Assembly (NCBI GenBank): GCA_048058975.1
Contig: JBLLNP010000014.1
Coordinates: forward strand, 1 to 64,000
Length of the DNA: 64,000 nucleotides
Direction of reading: 5' to 3'
From: RHLJ01 sp048058975
GTDB lineage: Bacteria > Bacteroidota > Rhodothermia > Balneolales > Balneolaceae
The translations under genes were made by a program, and so were the position numbers. Below are positions 27,775-37,291 of this stretch, one piece after another (within the stretch, counting starts at the first letter, position 1; every line of letters starts with the position of its first letter). Under the pieces are notes generated by a model. That model made no database searches, was not told the origin of the DNA, and worked only from the letters and a program-made list of their open reading frames with translations.

Positions 27775-29946
27775 TTAAAGCTTCACCTTAAACCCACCAT
27801 TAATCACAAAGCCATCAACAGGGGCATAAATATCCCTGAAATTGGGGTCGCTTAAACTTCCGGTATAAATGGTATCAAACCCGGTTTGTCGGGTATCCAG
27901 GAAGTTTTCAAAGTTGAGGAAGATGGAAAAAGTCTCATTAAGTACTTTTTCGGTCATCAATCCGGTGATCCAGTAGGATTTTCCTTTGCTTCCATCTCCC
28001 AGCCTTTGAGGACTGAAATAGTATACTTCGAGCCCGATCCAAAACTCTCCGTGTTTTTCGTACATCAATACGTTATTTAAACGATGTTTTGCAACTAAAG
28101 GAAACGAAGATGTTGTGCCATTGTAGTGACTTTGTACATCTGCAAAAGTATATCCAATAAATAGCTTAAAGTGATCATAACTCCACTTCATATTCAGCTC
28201 TACACCTTTGGTATCCACAAAACCATTTGGTTGTTGGAATTCGAATTGGTTAGCTATAGGAATAAGAACCAGCGGATCCTGAATTTGAGTGTAGAAGAAA
28301 AGTATGTTTGTTGAAAGGGACAACTCTCCAGAAATCGCCGTTTGATAATTGATATCAAAGTTTGTTCCGAAAGAACGTTCGGCAGACAGGTTATTACTAA
28401 GATCGAGAGGTCTGATATTTCTGAATTGAAGTCGTTCTGTATCTTCGGTAAAAACAGTTGGGGTTTTATAGCCCATTCCTCCTCCCAGCCGAAACGTTAA
28501 CTCGGTAGAGGGTTCAAACATCACAGAAATTCTGGGAAGTGCGAAAGCACCATATTCATTATGATAATCCAAACGCAAACCGGTTTCCAACGTCCAGGCA
28601 GACGGCACATTCCAGATATTTTGTGTAAAAGCTCCCAGCACAAGATCAGAGAACCCCAAATCCTGACTGCCTTCTTCCTGATCAAAAGAATCGGTCCAAA
28701 GATTCAGCCCCGTAATCCATTCAGTAGAAGAGTTAGTGTGCGCTAAAACGGCTTCGCTAAAAGATGAAAACTGTTGACCGGAAAACAGGTAGTCCGGGAT
28801 TTCAACAGATCGATCGTAATAGTTAAAACTGTTTTTAAGAGTAAGGCTGGTTCGTTCATTGAGCTGGTGATCAAGCTGAAACTGGCTCGAAATCCGCATC
28901 GTTTTATTTTCTTCAAAGTAAGGGTCGGTCACTTCTTCGTCCTTGATGAAATCGATGTTTCCTCCTAATCGATCTTCCGCGATAAGATTGATGCCTGCAT
29001 TAATGGTCGTTTGTTCAGAGGGATAAAAGAATAGTTTTGGATTAAAAGTGAAGCGGTCAAATTCAGGGATGGCAGTTAAGCCGATGTCAGCGGGGTCATA
29101 AGCCGTTCCTTTATTATAGGAAGCGAATACGGTTACACCACGATGTTCATTTCTGGCAGAAATAAAAGAACTGAAATCAAGTCCTAATGCAGAGGTTGTA
29201 TTTAGCATAAAACTAAATTCTGGTTCATACCCCGGGGTTTTTGAGATCAGGTTAACCAAACCTGCAATGGCTCCACCACCGTACAAGGTAGAAGAAGAGC
29301 CTTTTATAACTTCAACCTGTTTTAAATCTAATGGGGCAATTTGCATAAGGCTTAGTCCACCCGAAAAGCCCGAATACAACGGCAAGCCATCCCGAAGTAA
29401 CTGGGTATATTTTCCATCCAAACCCTGAATGCGAATGCTCGAATTATAGCTCGTTGCTGAAGTCTGTTGAGTTTGAATTCCTGTGCTTTCATTCAGTAAC
29501 ATCCGGATATCACCCGGTTTCATATTTCCTTTTTCGCTGAGTTCTTCGCCTGCAATTACCTCCACCCGGGTTGGTATATCCTCAATGGTTCTGCTCGTAC
29601 GTGTTGATGTAACCATGATTTCTTCGTGTTCTTCATGACTGTGATGCAGCTCGAACGTTTGGTTTTGGTCATTATCAGCTAAAGGAAAAGTTCTGGATAT
29701 GGTGATGGTTTCGTATCCAAGAAAACGGATCTGGATTGTGTATTCTCCGGAAGGAATTCCGGTAATAACTATTTCTCCATTTTGATCAGTAATCTCTCCT
29801 TTATTCAATGCTTCAATGTAAACGGTTGCTCCCGGAATTGGTTGATTGTTTTCATGATCCACTACCCTAGCCTGAAATATATTTTGAGCTTTAAGTGTTA
29901 ACGGAAATATCAATATTGAGACAAACAGAAGAATTCTGAAAAACAT
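27775..29946 (-). CDS. TonB-dependent receptor
   Basis: The 723-residue protein has a signal peptide, a CarboxypepD_reg-like domain (residues 22-105), a plug domain (EDIPTRVEVIAGEELSEKG through QVEVIKGSSSTLYGGGAIAG, about 115-235) and a 22-strand-type barrel ending in GGFKVKL. The plug and barrel pattern resembles siderophore/vitamin receptors of the FecA/BtuB type rather than SusC. The His-rich HHSHEEHEE just before the plug may bind metal. It is divergent from the ECF sigma gene at 30083, which could indicate sigma-dependent control. Confidence 0.9.
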   Translation of the reverse strand: MFFRILLFVSILIFPLTLKAQNIFQARVVDHENNQPIPGATVYIEALNKGEITDQNGEIVITGIPSGEYTIQIRFLGYETITISRTFPLADNDQNQTFELHHSHEEHEEIMVTSTRTSRTIEDIPTRVEVIAGEELSEKGNMKPGDIRMLLNESTGIQTQQTSATSYNSSIRIQGLDGKYTQLLRDGLPLYSGFSGGLSLMQIAPLDLKQVEVIKGSSSTLYGGGAIAGLVNLISKTPGYEPEFSFMLNTTSALGLDFSSFISARNEHRGVTVFASYNKGTAYDPADIGLTAIPEFDRFTFNPKLFFYPSEQTTINAGINLIAEDRLGGNIDFIKDEEVTDPYFEENKTMRISSQFQLDHQLNERTSLTLKNSFNYYDRSVEIPDYLFSGQQFSSFSEAVLAHTNSSTEWITGLNLWTDSFDQEEGSQDLGFSDLVLGAFTQNIWNVPSAWTLETGLRLDYHNEYGAFALPRISVMFEPSTELTFRLGGGMGYKTPTVFTEDTERLQFRNIRPLDLSNNLSAERSFGTNFDINYQTAISGELSLSTNILFFYTQIQDPLVLIPIANQFEFQQPNGFVDTKGVELNMKWSYDHFKLFIGYTFADVQSHYNGTTSSFPLVAKHRLNNVLMYEKHGEFWIGLEVYYFSPQRLGDGSKGKSYWITGLMTEKVLNETFSIFLNFENFLDTRQTGFDTIYTGSLSDPNFRDIYAPVDGFVINGGFKVKL

Positions 29947-30082
29947 GAATGCAGGACTATTAGGTATATGAGTTCATTTCGAAATCCAAGATAAATCTTT
30001 TTTGAACCTGCTGCGACTTTTAGTAGTCTTTATTGGTCATATAGCTGTTAGCGCGCAAACATGAATTCCAAAAGTTGTTCTT

Positions 30083-30706
30083 TTGACAAACGCTGAATTT
30101 ACTGACTTACTGAAACCGCATTATAACGATGCGGTAAATTATTGCAGAGCACTTTGCTCCGGTTCTACCAAAGCCGAAGCAGAAGATGTGTTGCAGCAAG
30201 CTTTACTAAAAGCTTACGAAAGAATTCATTCCCTTCGGGATGAATCAAAATTCAGGAGCTGGTTTTTTCAGATTGTTACCCGGTGTTTTTACGACGCCAT
30301 TCGCAAGCCGTTTTGGAGCAGGTTTGTGTCGCTGAACTCAGATAAGGGTGAAGCCGCATTTACCATATTTGAAGACGATTACTTTGAAGAAAATCAAATA
30401 TTGATCGGAGCACTGTCTAAGCTCGAAAAGAAAGAGAGAGCGGCTTTGCTTCTGTTTGAAATAGGAGGGTTTTCAATAAAAGAAATCACTTTAATGCAAA
30501 ACGAGAACAGCGAATCTACGGTAAAATCGCGGTTAAGCAGAGCAAGAAAAAAACTGAAGGAATTCATGGTGCTTACAGATAGAGGGGAGGTCGTACAGAC
30601 GCAAAATATTGCGTCTCCACGGAAACTCCACTCATCTAAGATTCAAACCAAAGACATCTACCATGAAACCGTTAAAGTTATCAATGAAATTAAATCTCTT
30701 GGGTGA
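30083..30706 (+). CDS. ECF RNA polymerase sigma factor with repeat-derived tail
   Basis: The 207-residue protein has region 2 (ALCSGSTKAEAEDVLQQALLKAYERI, then KFRSWFFQIVTRCFYDAIRK) and region 4 (LEKKERAALLLFEIGGFSIKEI ending SRARKKLKEF) of sigma-70 family ECF factors. The start is TTG at 30083. The normal family end is near residue 160. The remaining ~45 residues are encoded across a palindromic repeat at 30597-30616 and reach past the start of the next frame, so the tail looks acquired. Its partner gene follows. Confidence 0.85.
   Translation: MTNAEFTDLLKPHYNDAVNYCRALCSGSTKAEAEDVLQQALLKAYERIHSLRDESKFRSWFFQIVTRCFYDAIRKPFWSRFVSLNSDKGEAAFTIFEDDYFEENQILIGALSKLEKKERAALLLFEIGGFSIKEITLMQNENSESTVKSRLSRARKKLKEFMVLTDRGEVVQTQNIASPRKLHSSKIQTKDIYHETVKVINEIKSLG
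30597..30616. repeat. Palindromic repeat inside the sigma factor tail
   Basis: AGACGCAA-AATA-TTGCGTCT is a perfect 8-bp inverted repeat with a 4-nt loop, within a broader GTAC-flanked element. From memory, elements with this core (GAGACGCAA/TTGCGTCTC) are dispersed in several bacterial genomes. Here one is read through as codons of the sigma gene. Confidence 0.6.
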
Positions 30707-30710
30707 AGAC

Positions 30711-31568
30711 ATGAAGCAACCGAACGCTTTTGAAAACCTGAAGAAGCACGATCATAGTGCCTCATTTGATGGGCTGGGAGAGTGGTTAGATCAAAACTCT
30801 AAACAAACCAAACCCATGAAAAACATCTATAAAGTTGCAGCATCACTTATTATTACGGCACTTGTATTAGTAGCCTGTACGGTTCCCCTGGAGCAGGAAG
30901 AAGAAATCGGTTATATGATAAAAGGGATAGCAGATACTGAATCTGTTAACCTGAAATCCAAACTGGCGGAAATACCCGGCTTGAAAATTTCTCAGCTTAG
31001 TGTACATGATGTAATCTTTGAACAGGAAAAAACAGGCATTCAGTCTGCGTCTAAACTCTCTGAATTGATCATGGTATTACCGGAAGCAAATTATGATGCG
31101 GCTGTTGAAAACAAATCAAAACTGATGGCAGCTTTCGACTTCCAGTCCATTGAAATCCTTCCTATTGAGGAAACGGTTGAGCGCCCCTTATATGAAGTTG
31201 CGCTGAATAAATTTGATATCAAATTAAGACCGGATATTTCCGATTCAGAGATAGCCGAAAGAATTGACGAATTTCTGCACGAGAACAGCTCAATTGAAGG
31301 TAAAAGTAATGTATTTACGGATGAAAACGGCGTTCGTTATGTTGAGATAGTGATTGAAGAAGAACTAGATGGAGCAAAAGAATTAGGCATCAAATTTAGT
31401 GGCGACGCTAATGCAAACATTCAGCTTAAGAGAGGAATAGAAACCTTGCATCAGGACTTATCTCAAAAAAATACCTTTGTAATTCTTGATTCCATGAATA
31501 TGAAAGAGGTAGAGATAAAAGAACTAAAAGAGCGAAAAGAATATCTTGAAAAGCAGAAGAATAACTGA
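30711..31568 (+). CDS. Anti-sigma-like membrane protein
   Basis: I prefer the ATG at 30711, five bases after the sigma stop, although in-frame ATGs at 30663 and 30687 overlap the sigma gene. A ~40-residue cytoplasmic part precedes one hydrophobic helix (VAASLIITALVLVAC) and a ~220-residue extracytoplasmic part that ends in a Lys/Glu-rich coil. The position after an ECF sigma gene and the single-TM topology fit a membrane anti-sigma factor. However, no ZAS zinc motif or FecR domain is seen, and the ...VLVAC end could also be a lipobox. Confidence 0.5.
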   Translation: MKQPNAFENLKKHDHSASFDGLGEWLDQNSKQTKPMKNIYKVAASLIITALVLVACTVPLEQEEEIGYMIKGIADTESVNLKSKLAEIPGLKISQLSVHDVIFEQEKTGIQSASKLSELIMVLPEANYDAAVENKSKLMAAFDFQSIEILPIEETVERPLYEVALNKFDIKLRPDISDSEIAERIDEFLHENSSIEGKSNVFTDENGVRYVEIVIEEELDGAKELGIKFSGDANANIQLKRGIETLHQDLSQKNTFVILDSMNMKEVEIKELKERKEYLEKQKNN

Positions 31569-31579
31569 TCAGGAAATGT

Positions 31580-32434
31580 TCAAAACCTGATCAAGTTTCC
31601 AAGTTCTAATTGTTCCCCGGTAGAGCTTTTTAACCCCAATGTTGTGCTTTCAAATTGTTTCGGAAATCCGGGGCTTTTTGAAAGCATTTTTTTTAATTGA
31701 TCAAGAGGGAGTTGAGGAGAATAGGTATTCAGGATAAAAAACCGATCCTCCGGATGAAGAATCTTCATTGCATTTTCAATCAACCCGGGAAGATCACGAT
31801 TGAGCTTCCAGTTTTTGCCTTTCGGACCTAATCCAAAAATGGGAGGATCCATAATGATTCCATGATAGATGTCTCCACGACGAACGGATTTTTCCACAAA
31901 CTTTCGTGCATCTTCTACAATCCAGCGAATACTATCAACCGTATTGAGCTCTGCATTTTCTCTTGCCCAGGTTACTACGCTTTTTACCGAATCGACATGA
32001 GTTACTTCAGCACCAGAAAGGCTGGCTGCTAATGAGGCACCGCCTGTGTAGGCAAAGAGGTTCAGGACTTTCGGAGTGATTCCTTTCTCTACCAAACTGG
32101 CACAGCGATCAGCAATAAAGTCCCAGTTAGCAGCCTGTTCGGGGAAAACGCCCAGATGTTTAAATGTACCCTGACTTAGTTTATAACAAATCTCTTTTTC
32201 GCCATAAGGGTACTGGATTGTAAAATCCGAAATCTGCTTTGTCCACTTTCCTTGTTGATTCCTGAACTCATCAAAATATAAATCGGCTTTGTTCCATAGG
32301 TCTTTGCTGGCATGTGGGTTACCGATAGCAGCGGGTTCCGGGCGGTCAAAAATTATTTCACCGAACCGCTCCAGTTTTCGCCCATTTCCAAAATCAATCA
32401 GTTCGTAGCTCCGCCAATTATATGGAAAAATCAT
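31580..32434 (-). CDS. RlmI/RlmK-like SAM-dependent rRNA methyltransferase
   Basis: The 284-residue protein lacks the PUA domain of full-length RlmI. It retains the catalytic SAM domain: VLNLFAYTGGASLAAS near residue 122, the acidic THVDSVK near 143, and MDPPIFG near 194, the DPP(x) motif IV. Relatives modify 23S rRNA cytosine or guanine. The substrate is therefore likely rRNA but not proven. The gene overlaps the start of the small gene at 32431 by four bases. Confidence 0.8.
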   Translation of the reverse strand: MIFPYNWRSYELIDFGNGRKLERFGEIIFDRPEPAAIGNPHASKDLWNKADLYFDEFRNQQGKWTKQISDFTIQYPYGEKEICYKLSQGTFKHLGVFPEQAANWDFIADRCASLVEKGITPKVLNLFAYTGGASLAASLSGAEVTHVDSVKSVVTWARENAELNTVDSIRWIVEDARKFVEKSVRRGDIYHGIIMDPPIFGLGPKGKNWKLNRDLPGLIENAMKILHPEDRFFILNTYSPQLPLDQLKKMLSKSPGFPKQFESTTLGLKSSTGEQLELGNLIRF

Positions 32435-32883
32435 CTGTTCAACTCCCTCAATGCTTGGGCAGCACCTGCACTAAGCTGCCAATCAAAATCTGAAATCCCG
32501 GAAATCCCGGTTCCTATAATTTCCCGGATTTTAGGAGCCACCTCACCCAACTTTCTGTACCAGTTCAAATGAATCGGGCTGGAAGTGTTCAGTCCATAAG
32601 CTGTACTCCAAACCAGGAAGTCGTCACAGTCTTCATATTCTTCAATTGCGTAAATAACTAATTGAAGAAGTAATGCCGGGTTATTCAGATCTGCATCTTT
32701 GTATTCATCATCAACAGGAATAGAAAAATCAGTAGAACCAAAACGGATTAAAATTTTACGGAAAGAGGCTTCTTCCAATTCCTTTGAAACAGGCAGAACC
32801 CGGAAGCCAATTTGAAGCTTTTCTATTGCTGAATAAAGCTCTCGAATTTCAGAGTAGGTTTCTTTGGCTTCTTGGAGATTCAT
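32431..32883 (-). CDS. Conserved protein of unknown function
   Basis: The 150-residue protein starts at the ATG that overlaps the serine hydrolase stop as TGATG. It is mostly helical, with a central acidic stretch (YAIEEYEDCDDFLVW) and no membrane segment. I recognise no family. Overlaps on both sides (serine hydrolase upstream, methyltransferase downstream) indicate one three-gene transcript. Confidence 0.5.
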   Translation of the reverse strand: MNLQEAKETYSEIRELYSAIEKLQIGFRVLPVSKELEEASFRKILIRFGSTDFSIPVDDEYKDADLNNPALLLQLVIYAIEEYEDCDDFLVWSTAYGLNTSSPIHLNWYRKLGEVAPKIREIIGTGISGISDFDWQLSAGAAQALRELNR

Positions 32884-33941
32884 CAATCATCCAGGAAGAT
32901 ATCGGCTATTCTGAAATGAAGATTTTCAAATCCAGCAGAGGAACGATTAATGGTATAGGCAATAATCATTCGGTGCTGCTTATTCATAAGGAACATCGTG
33001 CTTCCGCCTACAGATCCTCCGGAGTGCCCAACCCAGTAATTCCCGTCACGATTCCAAACTCTCCAGCCCATACCGTAATTAGTGGATTCTCCATCACTGG
33101 TTTCCTGTGGAAACATCAGTTCTCCCTGAACTTCTTCATTCAGAAAATTATAGTCCATCATACCAATACCGAAACGGATTAAATCTTCGGTTGTGCCGAC
33201 AAATCCTCCCCCGGCCCATTTGTAGCTGTTATCAACATAATCGGCTTCGCTGTTATCTTGTTCATAAAAACTGACCAGGTTTGGGATTTCCTGATTACTC
33301 CACTCAGGAACGGTGTTATTCATTCCAAGTGGGTCCAACACTTCTTCTTTCATGAAGGGAAGGAATTCTTCTCCCGAGGCACCTTCCATAACCGCACTTA
33401 TCAGGTTCCAACCATAGCTTGAGTAGCTGTACTGGGTTCCTGGTTCAAACAGCAGAGGGTCATCCTGAAAAATAGTTAGTCCTTCATCTACCGTTTTATA
33501 TAATTTTCTACTCATAAACTCCGATCCGATGTAATGACGAATCCCGGCTATATGGCCTGCCACCTGTTTAACAGTTATCGGATATTCTTTTTCGGGGAAG
33601 TGAGGAACATAGGTTTGAACTACTTCAGCAGGATCAAGCTTATTCTCTTGCATTAGAACCCCCATACCAACAGCCGTAAGTGTTTTGGATACACTCCCAA
33701 TTCGAAACTTTGTGGTAGAAGGATTTACAGGGATTTGTTTTTTTAAATCTGCAAAACCATACCCTTTTGAGAAAACCATTCCATCTCCTAAATAAATGGA
33801 GATTGCCATGCCAGGAAGATTTTTAGACTCAAAATATGCGTTGATCAAAGAGTCTGCGGATAAAATTTTTTGATTCATATCCTGACTAAATGCATAGCAG
33901 GGAAGTAAAAGGGAGATAAAAAAGAGAATTATTATTTTCAT
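32883..33941 (-). CDS. Serine hydrolase, class C beta-lactamase family
   Basis: The 352-residue secreted protein has a signal peptide (CYAFSQ) and the penicillin-binding fold. SVSK near residue 83 is the SxxK nucleophile motif, YSSYGWN near 165 lies at the YxN position, and HSGG near 310 is the third (KTG-like) motif. Such proteins act as DD-peptidases, esterases or D-aminopeptidases; resistance to beta-lactams should not be assumed. It heads the run 33941 to 31580. Confidence 0.85.
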   Translation of the reverse strand: MKIIILFFISLLLPCYAFSQDMNQKILSADSLINAYFESKNLPGMAISIYLGDGMVFSKGYGFADLKKQIPVNPSTTKFRIGSVSKTLTAVGMGVLMQENKLDPAEVVQTYVPHFPEKEYPITVKQVAGHIAGIRHYIGSEFMSRKLYKTVDEGLTIFQDDPLLFEPGTQYSYSSYGWNLISAVMEGASGEEFLPFMKEEVLDPLGMNNTVPEWSNQEIPNLVSFYEQDNSEADYVDNSYKWAGGGFVGTTEDLIRFGIGMMDYNFLNEEVQGELMFPQETSDGESTNYGMGWRVWNRDGNYWVGHSGGSVGGSTMFLMNKQHRMIIAYTINRSSAGFENLHFRIADIFLDD

Positions 33942-34193
33942 AACTATAATAGAATTTATAAGATGAAAGTGTATTGTTAGGCGAGAAAGAATTGAATTCA
34001 GTATGGGAAAGGTACTTTTAAAAGTAAAGCTGCCACAGGAAAAATTTTAATTTCTATTGTAATGGAATTATTACATATTTGGAAAATGCCTATTAAGGTA
34101 TCAATTAGTAGGCCAATGTGGTCATTCCTACAGTATAAATGGTCGTCTTATTTATTTAGTTACAAACTATAAATCACAACTAATGAAATGCTC

Positions 34194-37100
34194 ATGAAAA
34201 AGTTACAATCCTTTTCACAGCGATTTATGAAGCTTGGCATATTGTCATTAACTATGTTAATGGTGGCAAGCTTTATCAATAGCGTTCAAGCATCTGTCTC
34301 ACCTGAAAGCAACGAAATTTATTTGCTTATTGGAGAGGTTACTGATGCAAACACCGGGGAGCCCCTTGCTGGTGTAAACATTCAAATAAAAGGGGAATTC
34401 AAAGGTACCTCCACTGATGGTAATGGTGCTTTTAGTATAGATGTAGAAGATGGCGATGTTCTGGTGTTCAGCTCTATCGGCTATAAAACACTGGAAGTTC
34501 CGGTTGGCAACGAGCGGGAAATTTCTGTTTCTATGGAAGAAGATGCCCAGGAATTGGATGAACTTTTAATTGTTGGTTATGGAGTACAGTCCAGAGAATC
34601 GCTCGTAGGTTCTATTTCGTCTGTACAGTCAGGGAAAATTGAACAAATTCCTACCGCTTCATTCGAGAGCTCTATTCAGGGAAATATTGCTGGTGTACAG
34701 CTTATTTCTAACGATGGTGCTCCCGGTGGAAACACGCAAATCCGTGTTAGAGGTATTGGTTCTATTTCTGCTTCCAGTTCGCCGCTTTATGTGGTTGATG
34801 GTGTTATTATGGCATCCGGGAGTATTGCTAACCTGAATGATAATGGTGGCAGAAGTACCAACGTAATGTCAACCATTAACCCTAACGATGTTCAGAGCAT
34901 TACTATTCTTAAAGATGCTGCTTCTACCGCAATTTATGGTTCCCGTGGAGCCAACGGTGTGGTATTAATTACTACTAAAAGTGGTAGCAGTGGAGCGCCA
35001 AGAATCAGTATTAAATCGCAATTAGGTTTTAATTCGGTAGCATCAAGTACTCTTAGAGCCTCTTAATGCTGAAGAATATACTACTCTGTTCTTAGATGGA
35101 TATATCGCAAGGGGCGATACTCCGGCGCAAGCTCAGGCACGACTTGATTCCAGATTTGAGCAGCTTATAGATCCCTCAACCGGACAGCCTACGGATACTA
35201 GATGGTTAGACGAACTTACCAGAACCGGTGTTAACCAGTCGTATGACTTAAGCGTTTCTGGTGGAACGGAGTCAGCTCGGTACTATATTTCAACAAACTT
35301 CTTTGATCAGGAAAGCCATGTAATCGGCTCTGATTTTAACCGTCTATCAAGCCGGGCAAATGTTGATGTTAAAGTTGATAACCGTATTGATATTTCAAAT
35401 AAGCTGATGCTTTCTCAAACGGAACAAAATGGATTTACCGACGGTTCTGCATGGGCTAACCCCTTATATAGTGCGTTTCTTCTTTCTCCACTAATTCCGA
35501 TCAGAGATGAGACCGGTTTATTTAATGCACAGCACCAGAATTACTTCCCTATGGGTGGTAATAACCCTGTGGGTTCGTTAAGTGGTGACGACCTGAGAAA
35601 TACGGAGCAATTCCGATTAAATAATACCATTTCCGGACAGGTTAGAATACTCGATAACCTTTTATTCAAGTCTAACTGGAATGTTGATATTGTTAAGATC
35701 ACCGAATCTACTTACAGAAACCCCAGATATGGTGATGGTAGAACCTCTAATGGTTATGCGGAGGAAAGTGAAATTACCAGACAAGCCTGGACAGGAACTC
35801 AAACGTTGAGCTATATCGAAAACTTTAACTCAGTACATAATGTTGAAGGTCTGTTAGGTTTTGAAGCTCAGGAATCTGAAACAAAAAGTGTATATGGGTA
35901 TGGTCAAAACTTCCCGAATCTTACACTTAGAACATTAGCTAGTGCAGCTGAGGCATATGAAGCAACTGCGTCACAAACGCAATATAATTTTGCTTCTTAT
36001 TTTGGTCGTTTTATTTACGATTATGACAGTAAGTACCTTGCACAGTTCAGTATTCGCCGTGATGGGTCTTCCCGATTCGGTGCTAATAATCGATGGGGTA
36101 CGTTCTACTCTATTGGTTTAGGATGGGCAATCAATAACGAGTCCTTTATGCAGGATATGGATCAAATTAACTTGTTAAAGCTTCGTGGTTCGTTTGGAAC
36201 CACAGGTAATGCAAGTATTGACAACTTTGCCTCCAGAGGATTATATGGATTTGGTAGAGACTATGATGGTCAGCCAGGTGGTTTCCCGGTATCTATCGCT
36301 AATCCCGATTTAACCTGGGAGTCTCAGGAGAATTTCAATATCGCTCTTGAAATCGGCGCATTTGATAGGTTAGATGCTACCATCGAGTACTTTACCCGGA
36401 TATCTTCTGACTTGTTATTGGATGTTCCAATATCAAGAACTACCGGTTTTGATGATGTAACGCAGAATGCGGGTGAGCTGCAAAACAAAGGGCTTGAGCT
36501 TACTGTAGATCTGAACCTAATCCGGAATGCAGATTTCACCTGGAATGTTGGCTTTAACACTACCTTCATCAAAAATGAAGTAACCAAGCTTACCGAGGCA
36601 TATAATGATGGTACCAAGCGAAGAGAAGAAGGTTTTGATTACCAGTCTTATTATCTCTACGATTGGGCAGGTGTGGATCCAACAAATGGAGACCCACTGT
36701 GGTACACCGATGAAACCAGATCCGCAACTACAAATGATATCAATAACGCGGAGCGATTCTTTACAGGTCAGTCTGCTACACCGGATCATTTTGGTGGATT
36801 CAATACTTCGTTATTCTATAAGAATGTCTCTTTCGATGCTCAATTTACCTATTCTTGGGGTAATCATATTTACTGGGCAGAAGAGCGCTTTATTCATGGA
36901 GATGGAGCCCTTACCCCACGTAGTACCTCCACATTGGCGTTTGAAAACCGATGGACACCGGAAAATCCAAATACCGACTTCCCACGTCATCGTTGGGGAG
37001 GAAATAACGGTAGTAGCACAGCCAATACAACCCGCTGGTTACATGACGGATCGTATGTACGCTTAAGAAACGTTACCCTTGCGTACAGCTTTGGTACTGA

Positions 37101-37275
37101 AGATATCTCAAGATTTGGTCTTAAATCTGCTCGTGTATATGCAAGAGGTACTAACTTATTCACCTTTACAAAAGATGATTTGTATATCGATCCTGAGCAA
37201 AACATTAACGGTATCGCCGCTAGTGTAACCCCTGCAATCAAGTCTATTACCTTTGGTATAGACATTGGATTATAA
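34194..37275 (+). pseudogene. SusC/RagA-family TonB-linked outer-membrane protein, frameshifted
   Basis: One long SusC-like receptor is split by a one-base shift at about 35055. The upstream part (34194-35066) gives a signal peptide, a CarboxypepD_reg domain and the plug (VGYGVQSRESLVGS, then KDAASTAIYGSRGANGVVLITTK). After 'SST-L' the frame closes. Reading resumes one base later as EPLNAEEYTTLFLDGY and continues uninterrupted through the barrel to 37275. Removing base 35055 restores a normal receptor of just over 1000 residues. With the SusD lipoprotein it would form an outer-membrane glycan or peptide importer. Either the gene is inactive or the base is an assembly error. Confidence 0.85.
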
Positions 37276-37291
37276 TTCTAACTTTAACACA

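Noticed and set aside
32883..33941. Beta-lactamase resistance gene
   Set aside because: The SxxK-type fold is shared by many esterases and peptidases; nothing shows resistance.
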